Positions 1-13,000 of a stretch of DNA of 64,000 nt are shown in pieces (position 1 is the stretch's first letter; every line of letters begins with the position of its first letter). Under the pieces are notes generated by a model, which worked only from the letters and a program-made list of their open reading frames with translations, did not search any database and was not told the DNA's origin. Made by a program: the position numbers and the translations under genes. Origin of the DNA: Obelidium mucronatum (lineage: Eukaryota > Chytridiomycota > Chytridiomycetes > Chytridiales > Chytriomycetaceae); NCBI GenBank assembly GCA_025765595.1, contig JAIVFH010000005.1, positions 248,001 through 312,000 of the forward strand. The letters run 5' to 3'.

Positions 1-1
1 C

Positions 2-106
2 GTGTCTTCAGCCGATGATTCTGCCGTGTTGAACAAGGTTCAGGAGAAGTTTGAAGTCAATATTACTGAACTTCCAGAAACCATTGACCCAGCTACTTAC
101 AGTTGA
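2..106 (+). CDS. SUB2: SUB2/DDX39 (UAP56) RNA helicase, C-terminal end only
   Basis: Only the last 34 codons lie in the window. They read ...[20 protein letters not shown]... and end in ATYS followed by TGA. The string [12 protein letters not shown] is the conserved C-terminus of the DEAD-box ATPase Sub2/UAP56/DDX39, which couples splicing to mRNA export in the TREX complex. The family normally ends SSYIE or similar; here the tail is shorter and ends TYS. The catalytic domain is upstream of base 1, so function cannot be checked further. The next gene begins about 200 bp downstream on the same strand. Confidence 0.75.
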   Translation: MSSADDSAVLNKVQEKFEVNITELPETIDPATYS

Positions 107-307
107 GTGTTTGACTTTTTGCGTGTGATTGTTGTGTGTGTGATTTCTAATGTTTTGTTCAGTGAACTCGTAAACTTGTGGAGTTTATTTTTTTTTATTT
201 GACCTGTGAAATTGAGCTAAAAGAATATATTGTGCTGTTCTGATTCGCGACTTGAGTTGATCATTTTTCATTCTGTGTGGTGTTTTTGCAAATCTCTGAT
301 TCAAATT

Positions 308-3300
308 ATGAAGACTAGTCGCTTTGTGGCTCGCTACATTCGCGATGCGTCACGGAACCGAGCGAAGCGAACAAAGATCATGGATTTACTTATGAACGAT
401 CAGCCGTTTGATGAAGAAACGGTTGGGGCAGTTGTGATGGTGGATATCTCAGGATTCACGGCGCTGACGTCCACTCTGCTGGTACGTGTTTCTCCATTTG
501 GCGCGTTTTCAATGCAGAGAAGGAGAAGCTTATCAAAGAATCTGATAATGCGAGTTGATATAGGCACAACAAGGACGTCGATCATCGGAGGAAATGACTC
601 AGGCAGTTTCGAAATTCATGAGCAAGGTATGACGACGAATACAATAAAACAAGAGCCAGAATCTCACTCTTTTGCTTGGGGAAACATACTTTAGATTATC
701 GATATAATTTCATACTATGGAGGCGATGTGATCAAGTTTCTTGGAGACGCGCTGTTGATTGTTTTCGAATCCAAAAGCGCTAGCGCAGCAGATTTGAGAT
801 ATACCACGAGAAGAGCATTGATTTGCTGTACAGAGTTGAGTTTTGTTTCTTATTCCTCTTTTTTTGTTTTTGTTTCTGAACACAGTTTAAAAAAAATATC
901 CCGTCTGCAACAAACAGAGTTTTAATCAAGGGAAAGACGAAATCCGTATCGACAGGTCAAAAGGGTGGGAAAAAGAAGGCGTTTGAAGTGGACTGAGGAT
1001 TTGTTGGATTTACATGTTGGGTTGAGTGCAGGGCCGTTTAGTCATGTGATTGTGGGAGTAGCAGGGCAACGATGTGATTATTTCGTTCATGGACCGCCTT
1101 TGGGTGAGATTGGTGGGGCCTTGGATAACGCTCGGCCAGGTATGTATCCAGGTCGTGTTGTAGCATCATTATGAACACTTCAACTAAAACCAAAACCAAA
1201 ACCGAAAAAAAAGGTGAAGTTGGGAATCGCAAAAAGCGCTGTTGAGGTTCTAGAACTGCCAGACTCCATATACTCACAAATCAAGATCCGCAAATACGAA
1301 GCCAAAGGCGGTAGTCAAACATGTGAATTCAAGAGTTTAGAAGTCCTCCAAACCCAACTTGCATTGCTAGAACCAGCAGCGACTGGATTTCCTTGAAGAC
1401 ACGCGTCGCAAGGCGTCTGGGGCGGATTATGTTGCTGCCGAAAGTCAGGATTTGGGCGAAGAGATGCGGTTATCGGATGCTTTCAGTTTCCAGTTTATGA
1501 ATCAAAGTCTTGTCCATAAAGTCAGGAATTTGCAGAATTCGAATCGGTTGGGTACGGGCGGACCGTCGGGTTGTGATTTGAGTAGCAAATTCACGATTGC
1601 GTCGGCGACGAGTACTGGTCAGCAGCTGATGACAACTTATTCAAATGACGACGATGCGAGCGAGTTGTCTCCCAACAAGTATGGCCCTTCCAGTGAATAT
1701 CGACGGGTTACAATCATGTTTATGAAGTTTCGGTTCTCGTATACGAAAATGAGGGCCCATCAGTTGTTTTCAGTATTGATTAAAGGGTTGAAACCTTACG
1801 ATGGCGTCACTCAACAATTTTCAGGTAAGAACGGCATTTTTTGTGGTCGCTTCTTGGTGCTCACATCTCCAAATTACGCCTTAAATCAAGTTGATGACAA
1901 GGGACAATCTTTCTTTGCCGTCTTTGGTTTGCCTCCATGGAGTCACGAAAACAATGCGGTCTTTGCAGTCAGAGCAGCTATTACGGTATCGGATATGCTT
2001 AAAAACCAGGGTTTGACTCCGTTCACTATTGGGTTGTCCACTGGAGATTTGCTTTTCTCTCATATGGGAAGTTCTATTCGTAGTGAGGCTGGTCTTTTAG
2101 GTGATAACGGCGGATAAACCAAGAATAGCCTCCCCTTGTTTCTCACTCATATTTACAGGGGATGTCGTTAATGTCGCTGCTCGATTGATGATCTTCAACA
2201 AAGCAGAAGGATACAATATCTTTTGTGATTACGATACTCATGAAGCCACATCCCAGCTGTATCAGCACGCTGAAATTGGTCTCCATATGGTTGGTTTGGC
2301 GACGTGGGCTTTGATTGGGCTTCTTCTCTGTTGTTCACATAAACACAAACTAGTTAAAAGGGAAGTTGGAACCTGTCTCGATCTGGGCTATTAAAAACTC
2401 CAAGAACGGAATCGACAACTTGAAAATAAATCATAAAGATAAGAAGAGCTTTGGGTGAGGGTTTTTTTTCTTACTTCTACTCTTGGCTTTTTGGCTGAAT
2501 CGGTAAATTAATAGGTATGCTGAGGAGAAGGCAAAAGTAAAAAGAAATCTTTTTCTTTGAAACCTGCAAAAAGAAAATTAAAATTCTATGCTAGGTTAAT
2601 GCGGTGTTTACGAAATGGCTTGCGGACAAGAACCAAGCTGTGTTGATTGTTGAAGGGCCAAGCGGGATGGGTAAAACCAGTCTGTTGGAGAACGCAATGG
2701 CAACAATGTCAAAGAATGACGCACAAATATTTGTGATTCGCGGGTCCGAGATTGAGAGAATGAATCCAGTTTTGTATCCAATTTGTTTTGCTGTTTTCTG
2801 AGTGGGTCTATTTTGTTAAACAACCAATTAAAAAACAGCTGTTTCCGATACGAAAACTAATGAGATCTCTCTATCAAATCTATGGACGACTCAGTGAAAG
2901 CGAGAAGGCGGCAATGGTCCACACAAACTCACCCGAAGCCGTTTTACCAACACCAGAAATCGTTATACCTCAAATAACGATTGAAATTGAATCTGCAACT
3001 CCGCTGCCTCCTAAAAAAATTATGACAAAAACGACTGACGGTCCTTCGGAAGGAGCAGTCCCTCTTGTAAGCAAACGAACCCAGAAGAAATCCATGAGGA
3101 AGCAACCCGTGAACGCATCCATGATTTCTATTGATGAATCCATAGAAGGAACTAGGAGCTTTATTATCGCATGTGGAGAAAATCCAGATATGACAGCTAT
3201 TCTAGCGCCAGTGATGGATTGGATTGGGGATCGTGAAACCGGACACAACTAGGCAAATAGATCATGCTGCAAGAAAGGGGATGTTGAAAAGTATGATTGT

Positions 3301-6003
3301 GAATATCATGAAGGCTATGACAGAGGCTGTTAAAATTGCCATTCTTTGCGATGATCTACAGGTACGCAACAGAAACAAAAGCAATCATATTCGTCTGCTT
3401 TTTCTAAAATGTTCACATTTATGCAGTTTATGGACGCAGAGACACTTGACATTCTTAACACTGTAATCAAGTCCACATCCAAAACACTATACTTTTTATT
3501 TTCACGACCATTCACAATTTATAAACTTACCGAAGTACAAGATCTGCAGGCTTTGCCTTCTACAACCTATATTCCTTTGAATGGTTTGTCTCTTATGGAC
3601 ACCCAGAAGTTCCTGGTAAGGAGGGTGTCAACTTTGCACGAAAAAATCATCTTACTCATGCTTTTTGAAGCTGTGGAAATTCCGTGATCTAGGAGCCATG
3701 AGTATGGACAAAGAGTTTTTGCGTGTCATCCACTCACGAAGTTCGGGAAGTCCATTCTTCTTGGACAAACTGGCTGACACCCTATTGGCAACACTACCAC
3801 GAGTAATAGCTTGTGACGAAAAGGGTGTCATTTCAACTGCTTCAGACATTGACTATCAAGAGATTCTCGCAATCAACGTAGAATCAGCGATTCTAGTCAC
3901 ATTTGATCAGCTTGATCACCATTTCCAGGAACTTTTGCGTGTTGCATCTGTATTTGGAATGCACTTTGATTTTTATGATGTTTCTGCCGCTATTGATGGG
4001 AACTACCCTCCTGATGATCTCATTGTGATGGCGCAATCACTGGACCAATTTTCCTTTTTGATGCCTTGTCCGGAAACTTCAGATTCGCCAACATTCGAGA
4101 ATGTGCCAGAAGAGCGCAAGAAATATCGATATTGTTTCACTCATATGTTAATTTGCAAGTGAGTGTAATTAGAAATTTCCGCTTTTTGGCTTATGACCTT
4201 GACCTTTCTCGCAGCACTATTTACGGCTCTCAGCCGTTTGGTCATCGCCAGGAGATCCATAGACGAATTGCTAAATACTTGGAAGAACGATTAACGCCAG
4301 AAAACAGAGCCACAGTGTTACCTTCCATCGCTTTCCACTATTCCAATACCTCCAACCAAGAGAAAATGTATGTGTATTTTGAAATGCTTGGTTTGGAATG
4401 CGTCGATAGATATCTCTTTCAAGGTAATCCCTCCGTTTAAAGTCACCCAAACCATCATTAAAACCACTTAACAAAACATAGAGGGAATCCGCGCTTTAGC
4501 CAAACTTATCCATATGTATGAGGCTGAAAAAAGAAATGAGTCCAGCACACCAGCACCAGCAATCCGACAAGCTGCATGGTATTCGGCATTAGCATATGCC
4601 GAGTCTGGCCGTAAATCAATTCAAAATGCACGTAAAAATGCTTTGAAAGCTTTAGCATTGCTGGAGGCGTCATGGCCTGAAACCGATGAACAGTATAATC
4701 AAATGCTGAAGCAGAACAACAAAAAACAAAATATGCTTTGGCTAAAAACTGTTGGAGGCAGATTTTCCACTGGAGAATCAAATCCAGAACGGGACAGAAT
4801 TATCTTCAGATGCTTGACAGTGCTACATTCCCTAGCTTCTTTGGACCCAACGCTTCCGAACAAGGATATATCTCTTGTGAACTTGAATTATCTTAATCTT
4901 TCAATTGCGTATGGCCCTCAGTATAGGCTTGAGTTTGTCGATGGTTGTTATAAATCAGCGGAGTGGCATTGGTTGGGAAAGAGCAAACACTTGAGCAACG
5001 TGTACTTACAACAAGGAAAGAAAATGGCTTCCAAAATAACCGATTTTGAAAAGTTCTTGAACTCACCGGGAGCACTTTCAATATACAAGGGAGATTTCAC
5101 AGCTGGCTTTGAATGACTTGAAACTTTGCGCAGAAACGGCAAAAAAACAAAATGACATGGCTACATATCATCGTAAGTCCATTGAATTTTTCTATTTATC
5201 AAACTGACGTGCTTTGTAGTTACACAAGTATTCATATCAACGACTCTTGTAACTGTTGGACAACTGAACGAATCCCACAAAGCTGCAGCCGAAAATTGTA
5301 GAGATGTTGAAGCCAATGATCAGCATATGATGACGCTATTATATGCAGTTGCGATGGAAATCAGCTCCGTTTTTCTGGATAAACTTGATGACTCTTCGAA
5401 ATATGCGTCATTGATCATGTCTAAATCCGACTATGTGGTGACACCTCTGACAAAAGTATTTCTGGGATCATGCTCGATTTTTCATTTTCGGAAAGGAGAG
5501 CATGCAAAGGCGTTGGATAGATTTCAAGATATGATAAATTCTGGAATGACTCTTATGACTGTTGGACAGAAGATGCCCATGCAGTTATTTGGATTTTGCG
5601 CCATATTTCCCTTCTTGTATTTTGGATCCATCAAGGACAAAGATGCTGACGCAAAAAAGATACAAGGATTAATTGAGGCGATGACAAATGCCATCAACGT
5701 TTCAAAAAAACTATGGCTATTGCCGTGCGTGGAGGGTGCCGCTGCGTATAGGATGTATCTTTCTGCGCAACTTCCTTCTTCAAGGAAAACCTGAAGGTAG
5801 CCATGGGTGTTCTGGCAAAAGGTCTTGTGTCACTCAAGAATATGGGATTTATTCATGGTTTACACTTAGCCGCTCTTGCAAGGTTTTCGTCGAGCGAAAC
5901 GCAAAAGCAGCAATATTTGCAGAATGCAACATCTATTCTCACCCAAGCTGGAGCCAATGGGTTGGCCGAGTGGGCGAAGGGGGGAGATTATGGGTTTAAT
6001 TGA
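308..6003 (+). CDS. Soluble (class III) adenylyl cyclase, ADCY10-like, multi-exon
   Basis: Two class III cyclase domains precede a P-loop NTPase and a long helical C-terminus, the layout of mammalian soluble adenylyl cyclase, which makes cAMP from ATP. The first domain has VVMVDISGFTAL (about 436-471) and GGDVIKFLGDALLIVF (about 720-768), each with a metal-binding Asp. The second has DDKGQSFFAVFGLP (about 1893-1935) and GDVVNVAARLM (about 2158-2190), with the Asn and Arg of the catalytic centre. Walker A is GPSGMGKTS near 2656-2682. Introns 482-563 and 627-694 splice in phase; the start at 308 opens the first cyclase domain. Several later exon borders (870-960, 1310-1380) are uncertain. A -1 frame break near 5785-5795 separates ...MYLSAQL from the last exon; it is probably a missing base. 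The C-terminal part resembles the TPR-like region of the family but is divergent. Family identity is secure, exon detail is not. Confidence 0.85.
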
Positions 6004-6055
6004 ATGCCAGAACATTGATTTAATAAAAAGATTTTCAATTATTCTTAAATCAACT

Positions 6056-7186
6056 TCAATGCAGTTCATTAGCGAAATGGTTATTCGATGGCGAGTAAGG
6101 ATTGTAATCGTCATCAAGAAAGTTCTGTGAAGCCCACTCATGATCATACAAGGTCTCAGACTCTCCAAGTTTCTGGGAGGACTTGAACAAAGCATTTGAT
6201 GGACTCTCATCTGCTTTCAAGAGATTATCTTCATAGATCATCAGCTCCTCGCATATTTTATCATTGCGTGAGCGTTTTTCCTTAATCATCTTCTCTAAAT
6301 CTGCATTTTTCGAAGTGTATACTTTCACACTGAGCTCTCAATTTTTCCAGAGCTGCTTTCAATTCATCGATAGTGGCCTGACGCTGTTTCAAGTGCTGTT
6401 CTGAGCGTTCCTTCATCTCAGTTTGTCTGGACCAAGCCGTGTCTACTTGAGACTCTACCCGCATCAATTCAGTGCTTTTCAAATTGAGCACTTCAGCGTC
6501 TGCCACTCTTAATTCCTTCTGGCTATCTTCGAGGATTTTTCGAAGCGCTGTGACTTCAGCCAAAGAAATGGTTGTCGTTTTAGCCATTTGAGATGTCAGT
6601 TTGTTGTAACTTTTTTCAACTCCTTTCAGTGTCTCTTTCAAGCTACTAATTTCTTGTTGACGTGGCTTCAACTCAGTCTCTTGAATGGCAATTTTAGTCG
6701 TGCTAATGGACTTGATTTCACTCATTGCCAAGTTAATTTTCGATTCTGTGTCAGAAATGCAGTCTTGAAGTGTTTGAAACTTTTGACGTGTCTTGTGCTC
6801 TATGGAAATGTCCTTGGTGATGTGGTTTTCCGCCAACTCAATTTCGGATTTCAAGTTACAAGCAGCTCGAGTGTATTCTCTACGAATGCGTCTGAGATTG
6901 GCTTGGCTGGCCTTGTAGTGGGCTTGGAGAGATTCCAGGTCTTTTGTGAGTTCTGAGATTATGACACAGTTGGCACTAATGACAGCGTCGGATTCATCGA
7001 GAGCGGCTTCGGATGGAGTAGTTTGTTTAGTGGCTTCATTTTCGGAAGAGGTGACGGCTAGTACTCCAATTGAGCGATATACTGGCGTCTTGGAACTCAA
7101 AACGCCTTTCCTCTGTTTTTCTATGGCATTGGAAATAGAAATCAAATCAAATCAAATCAAATCAAAATCAAAACCACTTATCGTTC

Positions 7187-7245
<59 letters not shown>

Positions 7246-8751
7246 CGCCCTCACCAATTGGGATCCGTTTTGGAGTTACAACCCGAATTATTTCGCTCTC
7301 CAATCCAGCCACCGCAACAGATATTTCCAATTCATCACACGGAGTAACTTTGAGAACAACAGTTCTATTTCGAACATTTATGGTGAAATCCGATTTTGAA
7401 GCCACTTTTCCGTTCACTTTTACTTTGACATCTGACACAGTCACTCCCAAAATCGAGTTGGATGGGGGGACCCCTCTGAAAATTAAGCAATCCCAATCAG
7501 ATGGTACTTTTGAAGATTTTTTGAGCCTATGATATAGTTCTGATGCGGTGGTTCGACTGGATGATGTCCCGAACCGTGTTTGTTTACTGTTTGGGCCAAG
7601 TATGTCAGAGCCAAAGCGGGATTTGAGAAGTTCAGAGTTATTTGTTGTCGGAGTGCATAATTCAGATAGCGTATATCCTGGTAGTCGCCATGATAATATA
7701 CATTGATCAGCAGACACTCCTTCTAATTGAAGCTCCACTGGTACTTTCTCTTCATCTATTTTAAAGATCGGCAACACAAAAATATCTTTTAAAGAACGCT
7801 GGAGGAAAAAATAGCTCTCTTTATACCTTGGCTCGAGTGTATCCCATCTGGTGATTTGGCTTTCTCGTCTCTCTTCCCAAATGCCTCAAGAAACTTTGAT
7901 ATTGCACTATAAAGAGCATACGAAATACAATGAGCGCCAGATAAAAACTGTTTGTCCGAAGTCGCTGGTTGTTTAAGAAGGGCGTCTGCCATTACAAACA
8001 ATGACGCGATTCCCCACGAGGACCTCTTTTGCGGTCCCATACAGAACGCAATATGGCAATAAATCACCATCGAAGTTACTGTGGACAAGATTTGAGGGGC
8101 GTACGGAAGTCCAAACATTGCCAAAATGAGGGTGTTCGAAATTGAAAAGAACAGCAACAGAACTGCAATCATAAAGATGGAAGCTCTCATAGATCGATGG
8201 AGGACTTTAACAGAAATAAGGCAAAATGCAATCCAGTCCGATCTCAATGGTGATGGGTTAATAACGTCTACCAGAGAGATTCCAGAATAGAATCCAAAGA
8301 GAGTAAACAAGTCAGCCCCACACAAAAATGTTTGCACGCTCGTCTCAACAGAAGAAATTAAATCATCTAGAAAGTCGTCAAACTCAAGAACATCAAAATC
8401 CGTTGTTTCAGAGCTTCTTGGTGCATTACAATTGGCGACATATGGCTTAACACCAGATCCGGGCTTCAAGCAGCACTTCATTTCGTCTTTAGTCTTATTG
8501 TTATTCAACTCCTTCTCTGAGAGATCTTTGTCGCGGCTCATTGTGTGAGAATATTGATGATGCCAATCTCTTGTGACCTCATCGTTCGACGAACAAGGAT
8601 CAGAGTCATCCGAGCATCTTTCTCGACTCTGAAATAAAGATGGTCGAGTCTTTCTCGCCGTGGTATGAGCCAGTGGTGGCGATGACATATTTGTGTAGAG
8701 GTATTGTTTTAGATTGTTTTGGGTCTTGGGATTGTCAGCACAAAAATCCAT
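6056..8751 (-). CDS. Unknown membrane protein with coiled-coil C-terminus
   Basis: I do not recognise this protein. The N-terminal part (8751 to about 7830) is polar and Ser-rich, then has two or three hydrophobic segments around MIAVLLLFFSISNTLILAMF and the next 60 residues. A 41-nt intron (about 7780-7830) leads in phase to a beta-rich stretch resembling a fibronectin-III-like fold (VPVELQLEGVSADQCILSW, about 7740-7680). A second intron (about 7119-7254) carries the T55 tract. The rest is a long heptad-patterned coiled coil (RIRREYTRAACNLKSEIELA and so on). The frame breaks near 6307-6311 in an A5 run; the +1 frame continues the coiled coil (LEKMIKEKRSRNDKICEEL) to a stop at 6056. The 3' end faces the adenylyl cyclase gene 52 bp away. 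The start at 8751 is the first ATG in the open frame; 8688 is an alternative. Confidence 0.55.
7139..7242. repeat. Intronic (AAATC)n microsatellite and A55 homopolymer
   Basis: Bases 7139-7172 are an AAATC-type pentanucleotide repeat. Bases 7188-7242 are 55 consecutive A. On the coding (-) strand this is a T55 run followed by (GATTT)n inside the intron of the membrane/coiled-coil gene, upstream of the acceptor near 7119. It therefore sits where a polypyrimidine tract would be. Exact length is likely uncertain in any assembly. Confidence 0.9.
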
Positions 8752-8918
8752 TCCAGCATTTCCCTCCTTCTCTGAAACCAAGAGTTAATGTCAAAACATC
8801 AATCGCGAGTATAAGGCCCCGAAGATACCGCGTTTTGATATATTTGATGGGTAGAAACTATAATCCCGATTCACTTATTGTATTATATTCTTTTTTTTTT
8901 TACTTCTTTGTACATGAT

Positions 8919-9695
8919 TCATGGTGTTTTCTTGAAAAAGGAAGTCAGAGAATCAAATATCCCAGACGTCTTCTTCTTCAAAGTTCCATCTCCAGTAGAA
9001 TTCCCACTCAACAACTTTTTCTTCATACATTTATAGTTTTCTGCCAGATACGCAAGCTGAACCGAGTTGAAGGCGCCCCGCCTCTGCTTTCGTACATATT
9101 CAATGGCTTCAAGGGGAACCATCCCGCTTTCTATCAAAGCTATTGCCACTAAAACTGGCGCCCGTCCAAGTCCAGCTATACAGTGAATACCCTTTTCGGA
9201 GGACAGAGGTCAGTTAAATCATGCATAGTTCAATGCTAGAAACAAAAAAGAAAAGAAGAGAGAGAGAGTTCCATACCATTGCGTCTGTCGTATCCTTTAC
9301 AGTAAACTTTTCTTCACATAGCTTGAGGAAATTCAAAATAACTTCTTGGGGCGGACTGAAGGAAGCTCTTTTAAGTACAATAATAACTTGGGGACTTGGG
9401 GGAGCGGAGTTTCTCACCAAGTCCCATCTGAAAACGGCCAATCATACACCTGAATCCCCATCTTTTCAGCAATCGCTTTATCATATGTTGGCTCGCAAAC
9501 GCGAACAATGCATTTTACATTGCGAAGTTGCAATTCCTGTGATTGGTAATTTTGTTTTCGAAAAAACGATCATATATTGGAAAAGAAAGAAAAAAGGCTC
9601 ACCTCAAGATACAAGTGCACATTCGAGTTGTTTGGCGCGTCGAATATAACAAACCGCAGAGATTCTCGCTCAACCGAACTCATTGCTCGAGCCAT
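8919..9695 (-). CDS. PRL-type protein tyrosine phosphatase (PTP4A family)
   Basis: Four exons splice into a PRL/PTP4A phosphatase. Exon 1 (9695-9603, 31 codons) reads [20 protein letters not shown]... and matches the family's RFLITHNPTN start. The next exon gives [10 protein letters not shown] and [10 protein letters not shown] with the WPF.D general-acid loop. The catalytic loop [10 protein letters not shown] (about 9180-9155) has Cys and Arg of CX5R, with Ala after the Cys as in PRLs. [19 protein letters not shown] is a family hallmark. The acceptor before CPPQEV is chosen because the upstream AG gives an immediate stop. The C-terminus ends SFFKKTP with no CAAX box, unlike animal PRLs, whose prenylated tail targets them to membranes. 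Same strand as MSH5, 361 bp downstream of its stop. Confidence 0.85.
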
Positions 9696-10056
9696 TGGCA
9701 CGTTTCGACTACCGCCGCTTGATGGGGTGGGCGATCCCTTCTGGTTTCGGAGAGGCCATTTGCTAATTTTTGCTGATTCTTGGGAGAGGAAGGCGTTGCT
9801 GCTACTTTTTTATACGCTGAGAGAAGGTTGGATGTGGTTGCAGTCGTGTTTCATTCCCGAAGAATCTTAAGTGCCACCCGAAAGGTTTCTAAAACTGTCA
9901 CAGACTGCGTGAGATCCCCAGAGAAGTAAAAGCGCGCTCAAAACGAAGGGAAAGATACCTGCTGTTTTACGTGAAGGCACAGAGGATGGAACTTTTTGTA
10001 TGGGTCTGGCACGCAAAAATATAAAGCAATTTTATTTCTTCATTGTTTCCAACTGG
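9696..10056. other. Intergenic, MSH5 stop to PTP4A start
   Basis: 361 bp containing the 3' end region of MSH5 and the 5' region of the phosphatase, both on the minus strand. Open frames on the plus strand here are antisense or run through noncoding sequence. I see no RNA gene or repeat. Confidence 0.6.
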
Positions 10057-13000
10057 TCATCTTTCGCTGTTCTTGACTGCCTCAAACAAATCAAACAAAT
10101 CACCCGAATCGCAATCAAAAGACTTGAATAATCGAATAACCTCTTCCATACTGTCACTATTCTTGTTTCCGACTACATGATCACTTGATGCTCGATTCAA
10201 CGCGACTCCTTTCTCCAAACATTCAGCGACTTCATTCGCTGGTTTTTTTTGTTTGGAAAGTAGAGGGCAACCGAAAAGAAGGAACTTTCAATCCAAAAAT
10301 AAAAGAGAATCCAGTCCGACATCATGCCAAACCTCGTTCAAGCACCGGTTCCGGAACACCCGCCAACTTTGCACAATATAATCCTAGTGACGAGCTTGCA
10401 TTTCCTGGAACAACTCGATACAAGAATGTTAATCGATCTTCATTCTCAAGCGTCGCTGGCAGTGCGTCCATCTTGAAGCGCTTAAGACATGGATGAATCT
10501 CTGGAAGAAGATTGTGAATGAAAATCTCGCTATTGTTTGTTTTTTTCGATGTGGAAAAGTTGCGTCAATTTAACAGAGTTCAAAGCAGGTTGTGTGGGAG
10601 AGGAAAAGAAAACTTCACTGGAAATGAGTCGTTGCAACAACTTTTGGACACGCATCCCTTCTTCCTAGAAATTCTTCAAGACATGCACAAAACAAGCCCA
10701 CACCGCTGGAGTGAAGAGTTCCTTTCCCATATTCATCTATATGAATAAAGTTACAAAAGAATCGTCGACATCCCCAACGTTACCAATCAGAATCAAAGAT
10801 CTTCGAGTTGAATTTCTCAATGCGTATGCCATTTGCTGTGAATCAATCATAAATGCGCTTTGAATCTAGGACAAAAAGTAAATGTAACTATCTTCTGTTC
10901 ATCTTACTGACAAGGAACACCTTTGAATCCGACTCCACCGCTTGAATCCTCGTGATAATTCGATCAGTGATTCCAATCGTCGCGCTTTTCGCTGGAACAA
11001 AACTCCCAATATGTGCCATAAATACAATTAAGCCGACTTGTTTCAAATACACCTGAAAATAAAACCTTTAAACACAAAAAAAAGCGTACAATGAAGCAAG
11101 CAAAGAAGGCTTAAACAAACGGTTTTTCCAGAGAAGTTTGGCCCAGTCAAAAGCATTACGCGTAGCGAACCATTTTCATCTGTTCTCTCATCAACGCTAC
11201 CACTCATATCACTACTACTCGTACTCCCCAGTCTACTATATCCAGCTGCATAATTCAATCCTCCAAGCCCCGTATAATTGCCAATGAATGAATCCATGCA
11301 TTGTTCGTATAGTGGATGCCTTCCCTCGACAATTTCCAACACATCCTGAGCATCCCCACTGTCCACAACATCCGGGCACACAAACTTGTACTTTCGCGCC
11401 GATTCTGCGAGTGCAAGAAGACTGACAAGAGCGACACTTTTTACAATTTTGGAAAAAAAGATGATGGAAGGACTTCTCACCAATCAAGTTCTGCAGTAAT
11501 CTTGGAGATTTCAATCAAAACAGGAGCGTATTGTGCCACAGACGCTTGAAGGGATTGGAGAACGGCTATTTCTCGATCGGCTATGATAGAGTGAACATCG
11601 CCCATGGTTTCGTCCATCTAAAGTTGAAACCGCGTTAAAGTTCCGAAAATGGAGGAAACGATCATCTTTTTTTTGGCTACATACATGGTACATTTGTTCG
11701 GATTTGTAAAACACTGTTTGCTTTGTACAGAATTGAAAATCCAAGCCTGGAATGATGAATGATTCTTGACTGTAGAATTTCATTTTAGAGGCAAATATCC
11801 AAATTTTTATAACCTTGTCATATGGCTTTGAAGAGGTATCGTGATCAAATAACCAAGTTGAGGAAAATAAATGACATTCAGGGAATCGGAAAACTCGTCC
11901 GGGATAGATTTTGCAATTTCGTGCGCCACATTTGACTGAAAAAACAGTTAATAGAGATGATGAAAGCAGGTTGTTTTAGTCCTGGACTTTTACCAGCAAG
12001 TGGTCCATTCCTTGCAACAAAGAGTAATTAGCAACATTAGACAATCTAGAAGTATATAGCATACCATCAAAGAGTCTCTTTAAATCATCCAGTTCTTGAT
12101 CCACACCCAGCTTCACCACCAGATTCGTTTCAGTGTTTGACGATTCGAAATCTATCACAGTGTTTATTTGCGATCCCACTTCCTGGAGCGTTCTTGGATC
12201 GAACGATTGCCGAATCTGTGACAGTTGTTTAAAGTGAGAATCTTTGTTTGGAATTTTTCCCAAACCTTCTGAAAAACTGGAATCATAGACACTCTTTCGT
12301 TTGATGAAGGGTCACTAAAACGCTCACAAGCAGTTCGAATCTTCAAGGAATGAAAGGAAAACTTCAAGAGAGATTCCCATTCTTGCAAAGTCAATTTCTT
12401 GTTGAGTTTTTGGCAGATTCTCTGGATTTGATATGGGAGTCATGGAAGTGAACTAGAGTTCATTCAGAACTACATTCTTACTGTAATGTTTGATAGGTAT
12501 GAAACGGATTCTCGTAGCAAATCGACCCGATCTTCATTTGTTGGGAGGAGCATTTCCTTGATTGCAGATTGACGAGCATGGATGACTTTTATATCAATAG
12601 ACGGGCGCAGGAACCAAGATTCCAAAAGAGATTTTCCAAGACTTGATCGCGTCAAATTCATCAATCCTGAGTGATTCGATAGGAAATTATTTTTCTTCAA
12701 TTTTCGTGAGGAAACTTTGTTGGAGAACAAACCAAACAGACTGAGGCCCTCTTTGTTGTCAGAAGAAAACATGTTTGGATGCTTTTCATCACAGAAAATG
12801 TTTAATGATGTTAACGCGTCTTGGTTTAAATTCATAAACTCGTTCCTTGAGTTATGCAGATTTTAATAATTATGAGAAAAAATCCATGCAATACCATACA
12901 TACATTCGAAAAGCCTCAACCGTTCGAATTCGATAGCGATCTTCATCATCGTTATCTTCGTTTGTTTGTGATCTAGCAAAAAAGAGCAACAAAGCACCGA

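Noticed and set aside
9221..9870. Plus-strand ORFs over the PTP4A gene and its 5' flank
   Set aside because: Antisense to well-supported phosphatase exons, or running through its promoter region.
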